NCBI RefSeq assembly: GCF_015679185.1
Contig: NZ_CP064939.1
Location: 4,030,001-4,094,000 of the forward strand
Direction: 5' to 3'
Length of the DNA: 64,000 nt
From: Pedobacter endophyticus
GTDB lineage: Bacteria; Bacteroidota; Bacteroidia; Sphingobacteriales; Sphingobacteriaceae
The position numbers and the translations under genes are program-made. Each line of letters starts with the position of its first letter. The stretch's first letter is position 1. Shown piece after piece: positions 44,808-53,340 of this stretch. The notes under the pieces are model-generated. The model ran no database searches and was not told the DNA's origin. It was given only the letters and a program-made list of their open reading frames with translations.

Positions 44808-45359
44808 ATGTCTTTAAGAACGGTTTACCAAACGTTAAAGGATAGAAATAATAATGATGAGGTAGTTGCTCACGGGCCATATCTTTGTAATAAATCCAAC
44901 GCTTGGCTACATGAAGGGTATTATTTCTGGGAAGAATTTATCGAGCCCGCACATCATTGGGGCAAAACCTGGTGTGCTAAAAAATATATAATTACACGAG
45001 GTGATTGTTTAATATTTGAACACCAGTTATTCGATCTTGTCGGCAATCTACATCATATTCGTCTTCTAAAAGAAACCGTCGAGTTTTTAAAAGGGGAAGG
45101 ATTGGTGACAGAAGAAACTACCGTTGCACACATCATTGACTTTCTAAAGAAAGAGGGAGTGTTTGGCTATCTAGCCACTAGGGCACATACTACAGATTCT
45201 TTCAGAAAAAAGTATAAACTCGATGTTTTGAAATATGAAGTTGACAAAGAAACTGTTCTAGTAATGAACCCTGCTGTTCAAATATGCATTTACGACTTAG
45301 ATTCCACTTTGTTTTCGGAATTTAGAATTGTATATCCTGACTTCGAGCAAATTGCATAG
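44808..45359 (+). CDS. Putative ADP-ribosyltransferase-like toxin of the TAC system
   Basis: A 183-residue protein. Candidate ART features are His22 in VVAHGPYL, the Tyr pair in the ART-like loop NAWLHEGYYFWEE (about residues 31-43) and a C-terminal NPAVQICIYD where the third catalytic element would lie. Proteins with this HG ... GYYFWE ... QICI layout form a toxin-like group I relate to ART folds. That relation is from motif memory and not proven. Position last in an antitoxin-SecB-toxin operon supports a toxin role. Low GC content suggests acquisition. Confidence 0.6.
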   Translation: MSLRTVYQTLKDRNNNDEVVAHGPYLCNKSNAWLHEGYYFWEEFIEPAHHWGKTWCAKKYIITRGDCLIFEHQLFDLVGNLHHIRLLKETVEFLKGEGLVTEETTVAHIIDFLKKEGVFGYLATRAHTTDSFRKKYKLDVLKYEVDKETVLVMNPAVQICIYDLDSTLFSEFRIVYPDFEQIA

Positions 45360-45593
45360 AATACTATAATATCAAGATTGATGGAGATTTGAAAATGGGA
45401 GTCTCCGTCTTCTATAATTTGAGTCAACATTTTTCATTTCAATTGATCATCACAAGACATCGGTAATTACAGTGATTTAAGCATAAAGTCAATTTCATTT
45501 AATTGGCCAATTTGCTGCGGAAATTACATTGTCAAAGAGCCGAGATATTCAGATCATGCCAGCTAACTAACACGCATCCCCACGATAAATAGC

Positions 45594-45755
45594 TTATTTG
45601 AACCTGCGTTTATTCCTCCCTAGATATTTTGAGAATATAACCCAAACTATCCCTGCAATTACAAATCCAATGAGTGGAGTTTTCAAAGTCAATGCAGCGA
45701 GCATTGCGGCAGTCGATACAAAACAGGTTAATAGAAATAAGAATAGGGTCTTCAT
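45594..45755 (-). CDS. 53-residue membrane protein
   Basis: A short minus-strand gene, ATG at 45755 and stop at 45594. The product MKTLFLFLLTCFVSTAAMLA continues into a second hydrophobic segment (LIGFVIAGIVWVIFSKYL) and a basic end (GRNKRRFK). Two closely spaced membrane helices with a positive C-terminus give a clear topology, and the frame has no interruptions. The family is unknown. It could also be a small membrane-active peptide. Confidence 0.55.
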   Translation of the reverse strand: MKTLFLFLLTCFVSTAAMLAALTLKTPLIGFVIAGIVWVIFSKYLGRNKRRFK

Positions 45756-45821
45756 AAATTTATAGGTTAAAATGTTCTAAATAAATGTTTATGTTCAATG
45801 TTTCACAACTGCACAGTTATT

Positions 45822-46175
45822 ATGAGATTCACTTTTGAGCAGCTGCCTGAAGAGGTTGCAAAAATCCACGATAAACTTGACAGAATTTCAAAGCTTTTGT
45901 CGCCCAAGGAAATTTCTACAGAGGTACCTGAGAATAACCTATTGAATATCCAGCAGGCAGCTCAATATTTATCTTTAGCTGTCAATACAATTTATAGCAA
46001 GGTTAGTCGAAAGGAAATACCCTATATAAAAAAGGGAAAACGTTTGTACTTTTTTAAAGACCAACTCGCTGATTGGGTTGAATCCGGAACCTCATCCAAT
46101 ACAAGCCTGATTGAGGCCGAAACTGAAACTCAATTCCTTGCAAAACATCTTCGAAAAGCAAGACGTCTTTTTTGA
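45822..46175 (+). CDS. Excisionase-type helix-turn-helix protein
   Basis: A 117-residue protein from ATG 45822 (the ATG at 45798 adds eight residues of doubtful value). A coiled start (LPEEVAKIHDKLDRISKLL) is followed by a MerR/Xis HTH_17 domain (LLNIQQAAQYLSLAVNTIYSKVSRKEIPYIKKGKRLYFF). Such proteins act as recombination directionality factors or regulators in Bacteroidetes elements. It implies an element end nearby, but no integrase is present. Confidence 0.82.
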   Translation: MRFTFEQLPEEVAKIHDKLDRISKLLSPKEISTEVPENNLLNIQQAAQYLSLAVNTIYSKVSRKEIPYIKKGKRLYFFKDQLADWVESGTSSNTSLIEAETETQFLAKHLRKARRLF

Positions 46176-46513
46176 ATTTAAACCAATTGATTGTAGATAA
46201 GACCTTCTACCTTTGTCTAGCAATCTGACAAAACTAAGTTTGCAAAAACATATAAAAAATACTTAGTAATAACAGCATTTTGGATGCTGAAAGAACTCTG
46301 GTCGCATCTTGCGTCCGGAGTCTCTTGCTGTGCCCCAAAGTTTCCGAGCGAAATGACAATTACATGCAAAATGATCAGCTGAATGATTTTCATAAGATTG
46401 CCGATCTGCTGGTTTGCGAAATGGACTGGGTATCGGAATCGTAATGAATATTTCTTAAGGAAACTAGGCCGCCACGCATTTTTTGATTTGAAATAGTGCT
46501 TGGGAAAACTGAT
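46176..46513. other. No supported gene
   Basis: A minus-strand frame of 113 codons exists here but has no recognisable domain and unusual composition. It looks like chance or the antisense of decayed DNA. The stretch precedes the intron remnant and may include decayed intron 5' sequence. Confidence 0.4.
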
Positions 46514-46884
46514 ATTACTATCCATCTGCATTTTATATTCTTGAAAAACGACCATCATTCGAGAATTTGAAGTTTAAGCTTCCTGACATCTATTACACAA
46601 GGTCTATAACCAGTTTGATTGACAGATTGAAAGCTGAAAAATGCGAATTATGTGGCGCAACCGAGCAATTGGAAATGCACCATATTAGAAAAATGAAGGA
46701 TGTCAAAGGGAAACAACCTTGGGAGTTAGTAATGATGGCAAGGAGAAGAAAGACCTTGGCAATATGTCACGGTTGCCACAGAAATATTCACGATGGAAAG
46801 TATGACTGCTAATATTTGTGGAGAGCCGTATACATTGAGAGGTGTACGTACGGTTCGGGGGAGAGTTCAGGAAAACCTACCGAT
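46514..46884 (+). mobile_element. Truncated group II intron (maturase C-terminus plus domains V-VI)
   Basis: Only the 3' end of an intron remains. The frame running through 46567-46812 encodes a maturase/HNH C-terminus (CELCGATEQLEMHHIRKMKD ... ICHGCHRNIHDGKYDC). A 34-nt domain V at 46823-46856 (GAGCCGTATACATT paired with its 3' strand) and a domain VI ending CCTACCGAT at 46884 follow. The RT domain and intron 5' half are missing. It differs from the intact intron at 26972 in sequence and is a separate lineage. Confidence 0.85.
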
Positions 46885-47071
46885 ATTAATATCGACAAGG
46901 CGTCAGGTACTTATCCTGCGCTACTTTCAGAATGTACGCAATTATAAGGATGGCGAAGCCAAACTATAATCCATTGTAATGGGCGGTACGGCACAGCTAA
47001 AGACCCAAAATGCATTTGAACTGTGTACAGACTTTGCCTATGCAGGAAAAGAGATTTTTAACTTCAATTAA
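46885..47071 (+). pseudogene. 3' remnant of an intron-interrupted gene with a nonsense codon
   Basis: Directly after the intron 3' end one frame reads LISTRRQVLILRYFQNVRN, then a TAA in the middle (after GEAKL), then SIVMGGTAQLKTQNAFELC and a stop at 47069-47071. A one-base change (CAA to TAA) would account for the internal stop. A terminator follows. The gene family is not recognised. It is evidently the downstream exon of a dead element gene. Confidence 0.55.
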
Positions 47072-47076
47072 TCATC

Positions 47077-47109
47077 AAAGGCGACTATCTCCCAAGGTGG
47101 TCGCCTTTT
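47077..47109 (+). terminator. Terminator after the decayed exon
   Basis: AAAGGCGAC (47077-47085) pairs perfectly with GTCGCCTTT (47100-47108), followed by a T. The unpaired 14 nt form the loop. Confidence 0.75.
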
Positions 47110-47317
47110 GTATAACGTGACACCTGAAAATTGGTGGCAAAAAGACACACCCTCCCGATGGTTGGGGCAGTCTTTGTCATTAAAGCGGTGCAACCCCTCT
47201 GTCAAAATTGGATACCAACTTACCATTCCTTCCCACACATTTTCCCAAACAGGTTGCGATTTATTTGAGGGATATTCATTATCTCTTTTGTTGTACTGGG
47301 TTGAGTAAAAACTATTA

Positions 47318-47659
47318 CTATTTCCCTTTGATTTTGTTCCGATGCTTTTTACCCCAACTTTCCATCGGTAAAATTACTTCTTCAAGTCCATAAGAATAAT
47401 CGGTAACGGAATATTCAATTTTTACAGGATAATTGTCAATCACGGTTCGTTTAATCAATAAGTTTTCCTCTAAATGTTTTAATTCTTTGGATAAAACACG
47501 GTTCGTAATCTGTGGAATGGAATTAGAAATATCATTAAATCGCTTGTTTCCGCTGTAAATAGAAAGTATTATAGGTAGTTTCCATTTTCCACCAAGCACA
47601 AACATGGTGTCTTGAATGGCCTTGACTTTTTCTTGAAACCGCTTTTCATCTTTTGCCAT
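47318..47659 (-). CDS. HxlR-family regulator
   Basis: A 113-residue winged-helix protein with the HxlR signature. It begins with AIQDTMFVLGGKWKLPIILSI, continues with FNDISNSIPQITNRVLSKELKHLEE, then KRTVIDNYPVKIEYSVT and a C-terminal MESWGKKHR. Members of this family often sense quinones or electrophiles and repress a neighbouring oxidoreductase. The divergent SDR gene at 47748 is the expected target. No cysteine is present in the N-terminal sensing position, so thiol sensing of the YodB type is not supported. Confidence 0.92.
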   Translation of the reverse strand: MAKDEKRFQEKVKAIQDTMFVLGGKWKLPIILSIYSGNKRFNDISNSIPQITNRVLSKELKHLEENLLIKRTVIDNYPVKIEYSVTDYSYGLEEVILPMESWGKKHRNKIKGK

Positions 47660-47688
47660 AAATCAGGTATCCTTTTGTATACAGGTAT

Positions 47689-47718
47689 CAAATATATACT
47701 TTTTCAATTTTAACTTTG
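47689..47718. promoter_or_regulatory. Overlapping divergent promoters of HxlR and SDR genes
   Basis: On the plus strand TAACTTTG at 47711-47718 is the SDR -7 box. On the minus strand TATATTTG (complement of 47689-47696) serves the HxlR gene. Repeated GTATAC/GTATC/TATAC units between 47676 and 47699 could be the HxlR operator. A SDR start at 47718 would fall inside the -7 box, which supports 47748. Confidence 0.55.
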
Positions 47719-47747
47719 TGATGCGTAAACAATTAAAGCAAAGTAAA

Positions 47748-48557
47748 ATGCAGACAATCTTCATCACAGGGGCTTCATCGGGTTTCGGTAAGGAAACCGC
47801 CAAACTATTTCAAGCAAAGGGTTGGAATGTAATAGCCACAATGCGTTCGCCTGAAAAGGAACATGAATTAACGAAGTTAGAGAACATTTTAGTTTTGGAG
47901 TTAGACGTTCAAGACGAAAACTCTATCAAAACAGCTGTTCAGAAAGGAATAGAAAAATATGGAAAAATTGACGCGTTACTGAACAATGCTGGTTTTGCCG
48001 TAATGGGCATTTTTGAAACAGCTAGCGAAGAACAAATCCAAAATCAATATGACGTGAATGTTTTCGGGATGATGCGAACAACAAAAGCTATATTGCCTTT
48101 TATGCGAACTCAGGCAAAAGGCGTAATTGTCAATATTTCATCGGTTGCGGGACGAGTGGGATTACCTTTCGCAAGCATTTATGAAAGTTCAAAATTTGCA
48201 GTTGAAGGCTTCTCGGAGGCATTACATTTCGAAGTTGGCAATTTTGGAATTAAAGTAAAGATCATTGAGCCAGGTTCATCACCAACCAATTTTGGAAATG
48301 CCAGAAAAAGTACAGATAATGACATTGCTGATTACAATCCGTTTTTGGGAAAGTTCTTTGAAAATTATCCAAAGAAAACGGCACAGTGCAAAACCGCCAC
48401 ACTGCAAGAAGTAGCCGAAACAATTTACAACGCTGTTACAGACAAAAGAGATAAATTAAGGTATATAATTGGTGAAGATTGTCAGTTTTTTGTGGACACC
48501 AAAGACGGGAATCTCGAAGAAAATTACATCCAAGCCATCCAAGCCTTTTTCGAATAG
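47748..48557 (+). CDS. Short-chain dehydrogenase/reductase
   Basis: A 269-residue classical SDR from ATG 47748. Cofactor motif GASSGFG at the N-terminus, NNAG in the middle (LLNNAGFAVMG), catalytic Ser in NISSVAG and YxxxK as YESSK. It has the long C-terminal part typical of reductases acting on larger carbonyl substrates. The substrate cannot be told. It is divergent from the HxlR gene and followed by a strong terminator. Confidence 0.92.
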   Translation: MQTIFITGASSGFGKETAKLFQAKGWNVIATMRSPEKEHELTKLENILVLELDVQDENSIKTAVQKGIEKYGKIDALLNNAGFAVMGIFETASEEQIQNQYDVNVFGMMRTTKAILPFMRTQAKGVIVNISSVAGRVGLPFASIYESSKFAVEGFSEALHFEVGNFGIKVKIIEPGSSPTNFGNARKSTDNDIADYNPFLGKFFENYPKKTAQCKTATLQEVAETIYNAVTDKRDKLRYIIGEDCQFFVDTKDGNLEENYIQAIQAFFE

Positions 48558-48575
48558 CTAGGCCTAATCCATAAT

Positions 48576-48615
48576 AAAAAGACTATCCCTTTCTTAGGTC
48601 GGGATAGTCTTTTTT
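48576..48615 (+). terminator. Strong intrinsic terminator after the SDR gene
   Basis: AAAAAGACTATCCC (48576-48589) pairs with GGGATAGTCTTTTT (48601-48614) over 14 bp with an 11-nt loop. The T-run is part of the arm. Confidence 0.88.
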
Positions 48616-48801
48616 GCGTCCACGCAAAGTCCTTTTTAAGCGGGGTTAGCCATTCTCCGAGTTACTCGTGCTGTAACTTTATCTATAAATTAATTACAAC
48701 AAAATAATGAACCGCTCAGTAAAGTGGATTTGGACTTTTCAGACAACCAGTAGTTCTATCACCTTCCCGACATTTGCACTATAAATACAGACAATAAGCA
48801 A

Positions 48802-49836
48802 ATGGAAAATAAAGAAACCGTACTGGTTACTGGGGCAACCGGGTTTGTGGGAATGCAAATCATCCTGCAACTGTTAGAAAAGGGCTATACCGTGAAAGCC
48901 ACGGTAAGGGATGTTAAAAGTGAAGGTAAGGTCAGAGAGACCCTTCGCAAAAATAACGTCCGATCCTTAGAAAAACTTTCGTTTGTTGCGGCTGAACTCA
49001 CCCAGGACAATAATTGGGAAGAAGCGATGCAGGGCTGCAACTATGTACTGAGTGTAGCATCGCCCATATTTTTTGACACACCCAAAAATGAAGAAGAAGC
49101 CTTTCGCCCTGCCAGGGAAGGGATTTTGCGTATTTTGAAATATGCTAAAAAAGCCAGCGTAAAAAGAGTGGTGATGACCTCCAATTTTGGCGCCGTGGGT
49201 TTCACGCAAACTGACAAGTCCCGGGAAACTACCGAAGCCGACTGGACAGACACCCGGAACAATGCAGTTTCAGTGTATGAACGATCTAAAACCTTAGCGG
49301 AAAAAGCTGCTTGGGAGTTCATCAGAACAGACGGCGGCAACCTGGAATTTGCCACTATTAATCCCGTGGCTATCTTGGGTCCATCACTGGATGCACACGT
49401 TTCGGGCAGTTTTCACCTGCTGCAAAATTTATTAAATGGAAAGATGAAAGCTATTCCGAACATTCCTCTGAACATTGTGGATGTAAGGGATGTAGCTGAT
49501 CTGCATATCAAGGCGATGGAGATACCGGAAGCCAACGAAAAGCGTTTTATTGTTTCGGCCGATGGCCAGATCTCGTTGCCCGAAATCGCTGAACTTTTAA
49601 AAAGAGAAAGACCCGAACTGTCGCGAAAAGTTTCGTCCAAAAGAGTGCCCAACTTCGTGCTTAGCATAGCATCCTTGTTTAATCATCAGGCCAAAGAGGG
49701 TGTATTGCTGGCCAAAATGAACCGCAATCTGAGTACCCGAAACGCCAAGAGCATCCTTAACTGGAAGCCTGTTGCAACCCAGGAGGAAACGATACTGGCC
49801 GCGGTAGACACACTGAAGAAATATGATTTACTCTAA
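48802..49836 (+). CDS. Extended SDR (dihydroflavonol-reductase-like epimerase/aldehyde reductase)
   Basis: A 344-residue extended SDR. NAD(P)-binding GATGFVG at residues 11-17, the conserved RDVKSEGKVRETL after strand 2, and catalytic YxxxK in SVYERSKTLAEKAAW. This subgroup reduces carbonyls such as aldehydes or methylglyoxal-like compounds. It starts a three-gene unit with a DoxX-like membrane protein (12 bp downstream) and an AraC-type regulator. Confidence 0.9.
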   Translation: MENKETVLVTGATGFVGMQIILQLLEKGYTVKATVRDVKSEGKVRETLRKNNVRSLEKLSFVAAELTQDNNWEEAMQGCNYVLSVASPIFFDTPKNEEEAFRPAREGILRILKYAKKASVKRVVMTSNFGAVGFTQTDKSRETTEADWTDTRNNAVSVYERSKTLAEKAAWEFIRTDGGNLEFATINPVAILGPSLDAHVSGSFHLLQNLLNGKMKAIPNIPLNIVDVRDVADLHIKAMEIPEANEKRFIVSADGQISLPEIAELLKRERPELSRKVSSKRVPNFVLSIASLFNHQAKEGVLLAKMNRNLSTRNAKSILNWKPVATQEETILAAVDTLKKYDLL

Positions 49837-49848
49837 AAAGCGACCGAA

Positions 49849-50208
49849 ATGACAACAAGAATAATCAGCGGAATACTTTTAGTCGTCACCGTCTATTTTG
49901 GGTTCAGCCACGGCTCTCGGGTATTTCAAAAACCAAGTGCACAGTATCTGGAAATGATGCAATCGTTGGGAATTACCAGCCCAATGAGGATTGCCTTTGG
50001 CATAGTTTCCATTTTTTTAACATTGCTCATTCTTTTTCCCAAGACATTTTTCCTGGGTAATACAGTCAGGGCTTTACTCTTAGTACTGATGATGGCCTTG
50101 GCCCTTAAAGTTGGAAACTATAAATTTGCATTGATTGAAATTCCATTTATAATGATGCCATTGATCCTGATATATTTAGGCCATCCTTTAAAAAATCTAT
50201 CCTTATAA
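49849..50208 (+). CDS. DoxX-like four-helix membrane protein
   Basis: A 119-residue protein with four hydrophobic helices (IISGILLVVTVYFGF, RIAFGIVSIFLTLLILF, VRALLLVLMMALAL and IEIPFIMMPLILIYLG). It matches the small DoxX-like family. Such proteins often accompany oxidoreductases and may feed electrons or protect the membrane. It lies between the extended SDR and the AraC gene in one operon. Confidence 0.7.
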   Translation: MTTRIISGILLVVTVYFGFSHGSRVFQKPSAQYLEMMQSLGITSPMRIAFGIVSIFLTLLILFPKTFFLGNTVRALLLVLMMALALKVGNYKFALIEIPFIMMPLILIYLGHPLKNLSL

Positions 50209-50215
50209 TACTGTT

Positions 50216-50986
50216 ATGAGTGCAGACAGAGAAGCCAATGTATTGAAAGAACAGTTTATACCGGATACCATATTTCTATTTGTGGCAAAAGGAACGATAC
50301 AGACCTACGATGGAAATAAAAAATCCATTTTCAGAACAGGAGATGCCATCATTGCCCAAAAGAACAGGTTGGCAAAGTATGAATTACCAGACGAAAAGGA
50401 CGCTTTTGAACCCATTGTGTTCTGCTTCGACGAAGATTTTTTGAGAGAATTTAAAGCAAAGCATAACATACAGCCCAATGGTAGCCTTATCGGGGACAGT
50501 TTTGTAAAGCTTCCAAAAAATAAGTTCATCAATAGTTTCATCACCTCCATAAAGCCCTACCATAAAGGAATTATGGAACTCGAAAAAGAATTTGAAACTG
50601 TGAAATACGAAGAACTGCTCCTCATTCTCTTGAAAGTAAATCCGGAGTTGGCGGATTCGCTGTTCGATTTCCGAAAACCTGGAAAGATTGATCTGGAAGC
50701 CTTTATGAACAAACACTATGCTTTTAATGTAAGTAACGAAAGGTTTGCCACATTGACCGGCAGAAGCTTATCGGCGTTCAAAAGAGATTTTAAGACGATC
50801 TTCAATGATACGCCCAGCCATTGGCTGGTTAAGAAACGGTTGGAAGAAGCGCATTTTTTGATTAATAAGGAAGGTAGAAAACCCAAAGATTTCTATCTCG
50901 AATTGGGCTTTGAAAGCTTATCGCATTTTTCAGTAGCTTATAAAAATAAGTTTGGATATGCACCATCCAGGCAAGCAGATAAATGA
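50216..50986 (+). CDS. AraC-family transcriptional regulator
   Basis: A 256-residue protein with a cupin-like sensor half (IFLFVAKGTIQTYDGNKK ... GDAIIAQKNR). A C-terminal AraC DNA-binding domain follows: FATLTGRSLSAFKRDFKTIFNDTPSHWL, then DFYLELGFESLSHFSVAYKNKFGYAPS. It probably regulates the extended SDR and DoxX-like genes directly upstream, since it is only eight bases from the latter. Confidence 0.9.
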   Translation: MSADREANVLKEQFIPDTIFLFVAKGTIQTYDGNKKSIFRTGDAIIAQKNRLAKYELPDEKDAFEPIVFCFDEDFLREFKAKHNIQPNGSLIGDSFVKLPKNKFINSFITSIKPYHKGIMELEKEFETVKYEELLLILLKVNPELADSLFDFRKPGKIDLEAFMNKHYAFNVSNERFATLTGRSLSAFKRDFKTIFNDTPSHWLVKKRLEEAHFLINKEGRKPKDFYLELGFESLSHFSVAYKNKFGYAPSRQADK

Positions 50987-51078
50987 AATTTTACCCCCAA
51001 ATGTAGTTGGTTTAGACAAAGACGTTATAGATACTCCCCTCTGCCGGGGTGATCACAAGTATTCATATCGACTTGATC

Positions 51079-51477
51079 TTAGTGTTGACCAAGTGTAAGT
51101 CTGCTTATCGCTCTTTTAAAATCTTCAGAATCATTCCCTATCAATATATAACTGGAAAAGCCAATATCAAAAAGAGTATTGGCAATTTTCTCCTCGTCAA
51201 TATCAGTGTGCGCAATCAGCTTAATGGATGGATATTGCGTTGTTAATTTTTGAAGCTGTGCCAGCGCATTCTTGTTGTAGAAATCAATGTCAATAATACA
51301 AACTGCGGGAAGTTCTTTGAGGGCGGACAATTGTGATAATCCATCTTCAATGTTATACGAACGAAATATTACTTCAAGCCCTGAAGCTATGAGGTCGTTA
51401 CAGGTCAAATCCAAAATTGGACTTTTATCATTGATGAAGGCGAGGGTAATTTCTTGTTTCGTTGTACCAGTTTCCAT
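51079..51477 (-). CDS. Response-regulator receiver-like protein
   Basis: A 132-residue single-domain protein from ATG 51477. A longer frame to 51573 adds 32 residues of improbable sequence. It has a receiver-like fold: an N-terminal strand ITLAFINDKSP, a central CIIDIDFYNK where the phosphoacceptor aspartate should be, and IKLIAHTDIDEEKI. The acidic pocket is poorly conserved (ND instead of DD), so phosphorylation is uncertain. It has no output domain. Confidence 0.6.
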   Translation of the reverse strand: METGTTKQEITLAFINDKSPILDLTCNDLIASGLEVIFRSYNIEDGLSQLSALKELPAVCIIDIDFYNKNALAQLQKLTTQYPSIKLIAHTDIDEEKIANTLFDIGFSSYILIGNDSEDFKRAISRLTLGQH

Positions 51478-51598
51478 ATCATAGCTTTTTGTGTTGATGT
51501 AGCCCTGCACAAAAAAAGAAGCGCAGGCAACTACACTTATTGGCATTAAGGCACTGGTACGCCTGACCCCCAAATAAGCGAGCGCCCACGCCTATGAC

Positions 51599-52348
51599 GT
51601 GAGCGTTCTTACTTATCTGTTCCGGGGTTTTAAAAATTACCAGTTTCTAATGCGGAACCTAAAGCAAAAACACTTTAAGTATTTCTATATTTTCGAAAGC
51701 AAAGGTACTAAACTCGTTCCTTTCCGAATGCATATATTGTATATTCCGTTAAATGAAAAAGGCGAAAGAGCCGGGCATGCGTTTAAGGCTTCGCTGTTTG
51801 GAAAGAGTGCAGGACTTCCGGCTTTGGAACTGCATTTTGCGAAATGCAAAACAGCTTTGAAAGACAGCCCAACTAAACAGACCATAAAATCTGCCATTAC
51901 CATTGCCCTGAAAACCACGAGTGATGAGCAGGCATTCAAAAAGCAGTTAGCGGAACAGGGTATTAATGTAGTCGTGCGCCGGAATGATACAGGGCGTATT
52001 TATGGAATCACATTTATTGACCACAATTCCAAAGCGGTTTGGAATGGCTCACGTTTAGCAACAGAACTTTCTGCAAATACCTTTAATGATTATTGGAACA
52101 ATAACATCAAACCCGATATTAAGGAACCTGCCGTATTACAACCCAAACTATCCACATCAAATGATGCGGATCTTCCTGCGGAAGAACCACACCATTTGTT
52201 CGAATTCTTAACTACGGGCAAACACCAAGATGGTTTGATTGAAGCACTGGGCGGCTTATTGCCCGAAGCCCAGGGCGAAGATTACGAAGAACAGGACTTC
52301 GACAATAAAATGAAGAAGAAAAGGAAACGCCAAAGAGGTCAGAAGTAA
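51599..52348 (+). pseudogene. mobB: MobB relaxase, 3' fragment
   Basis: The C-terminal part of a CTnDOT-type MobB relaxase. Residues from TKQTIKSAITIALKTTSDE through GINVVVRRNDTGRIYGITFI and AVWNGSRLATELSANTFNDYW, ending in a lysine-rich tail, are family-typical. The catalytic N-terminal domain with its histidines and tyrosine is missing, and the first ~70 residues are of uncertain origin. It is a relic of a second conjugative transposon. Confidence 0.8.
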
Positions 52349-52401
52349 TGTATTCTTTTAGTGATAAATGATTAACAAAGTTTTCGATTATTTTTAAAAA
52401 C

Positions 52402-53334
52402 TCAATTAAACGAAGCCCTGAATTCCAAAGGACTTTGATTCGTTTTGTTTTTAAATAATTTACTGAAACTCTGCGAATGCTCAAAACCCAGTTCGTAGGC
52501 AATTTCGCTGACTGATAAGTCTGTCGTGGATAGTTTTTCTTTTGCTTTTTCAATCAATTTGTCATGAATGTGTTGTTGCGTGGTCTGCCCCGTGAGGACT
52601 TTAAGCAAACGGCTTAAATAACTTACAGATACATTTAGTTTGTTTGAAAGATATTGGGCGGTCGGCAAACCTTTTGAAATTAAATCATCATTAATGAAAT
52701 AATCGGCAAGCAATTTTTCCATAATATCGAGGATTTGATGACTAGCTTTTTTGCGTGTAATGAATTGTCTATGGTAAAAGCGTTCGGAGTAATTTAGTAA
52801 AGCTTCAATATGTGAAATGATAATATTTTGACTGAAATTGTCAATATTGGAATGATACTCATTCTTAATATTCTTTACAATTCCATTTAGCGTTTTTTCC
52901 TCTTTTTCTGAAAGAAATAATGCTTCATTTACAGCGTATTCAAAAAACTCGTATTGTTTTATTGTTTTTGCAAGTGGCATATTCCAAATAAAATCGGGGT
53001 GTATAAGTAAAATCCAACCTGATGTTTCTTCGGAATTTTCTTCTTCAATAATTTCAATATTGAGCACCTGATTTGGCGACATAAAAAACAGCACGCCATC
53101 ATCTTCAAAATCGTAGTGCTGTTGTCCATATTTATACTTCAAACCTTTCATACGTTTCAAAGCAATGAAATAAAAATCAAATACCGCATTCAAAGCCTGT
53201 GGGTCGGACAGGTCAGTAAAATCATCCATTGCAACTACACTAATCAAAGGGTGTTCGGGCTTGGGCAGACCTCTTACCCGATGAAATTCGCTGATTGATT
53301 TTATTCTATCTGGTTTTTTATTTGCCATATACAA
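52402..53334 (-). CDS. AraC-family transcriptional regulator
   Basis: A 310-residue AraC regulator with an N-terminal sensor domain and a C-terminal double HTH (LPTAQYLSNKLNVSVSYLSRLLKVLTG; TDLSVSEIAYELGFEHSQSFSKLFKNK). It ends LEFRASFN. It lies six bases downstream of the NmrA-type gene on the same strand, so the two form an operon. The final 50 residues closely resemble a fragment at 56988-57176. Confidence 0.92.
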   Translation of the reverse strand: MYMANKKPDRIKSISEFHRVRGLPKPEHPLISVVAMDDFTDLSDPQALNAVFDFYFIALKRMKGLKYKYGQQHYDFEDDGVLFFMSPNQVLNIEIIEEENSEETSGWILLIHPDFIWNMPLAKTIKQYEFFEYAVNEALFLSEKEEKTLNGIVKNIKNEYHSNIDNFSQNIIISHIEALLNYSERFYHRQFITRKKASHQILDIMEKLLADYFINDDLISKGLPTAQYLSNKLNVSVSYLSRLLKVLTGQTTQQHIHDKLIEKAKEKLSTTDLSVSEIAYELGFEHSQSFSKLFKNKTNQSPLEFRASFN

Positions 53335-53340
53335 AGATAA

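Noticed and set aside
46217..46558. 113-codon minus-strand ORF next to the intron remnant
   Set aside because: No family signature and it overlaps decayed intron sequence on the other strand.
18173..47000. Search for an integrase and for attachment-site repeats bounding the conjugative element
   Set aside because: No tyrosine or serine recombinase was found, and no tRNA 3' end or convincing direct-repeat pair could be established by eye, so element boundaries are not claimed.
47108..47393. Short overlapping ORFs after the terminator
   Set aside because: Non-coding composition and partly antisense to the HxlR 3' end.
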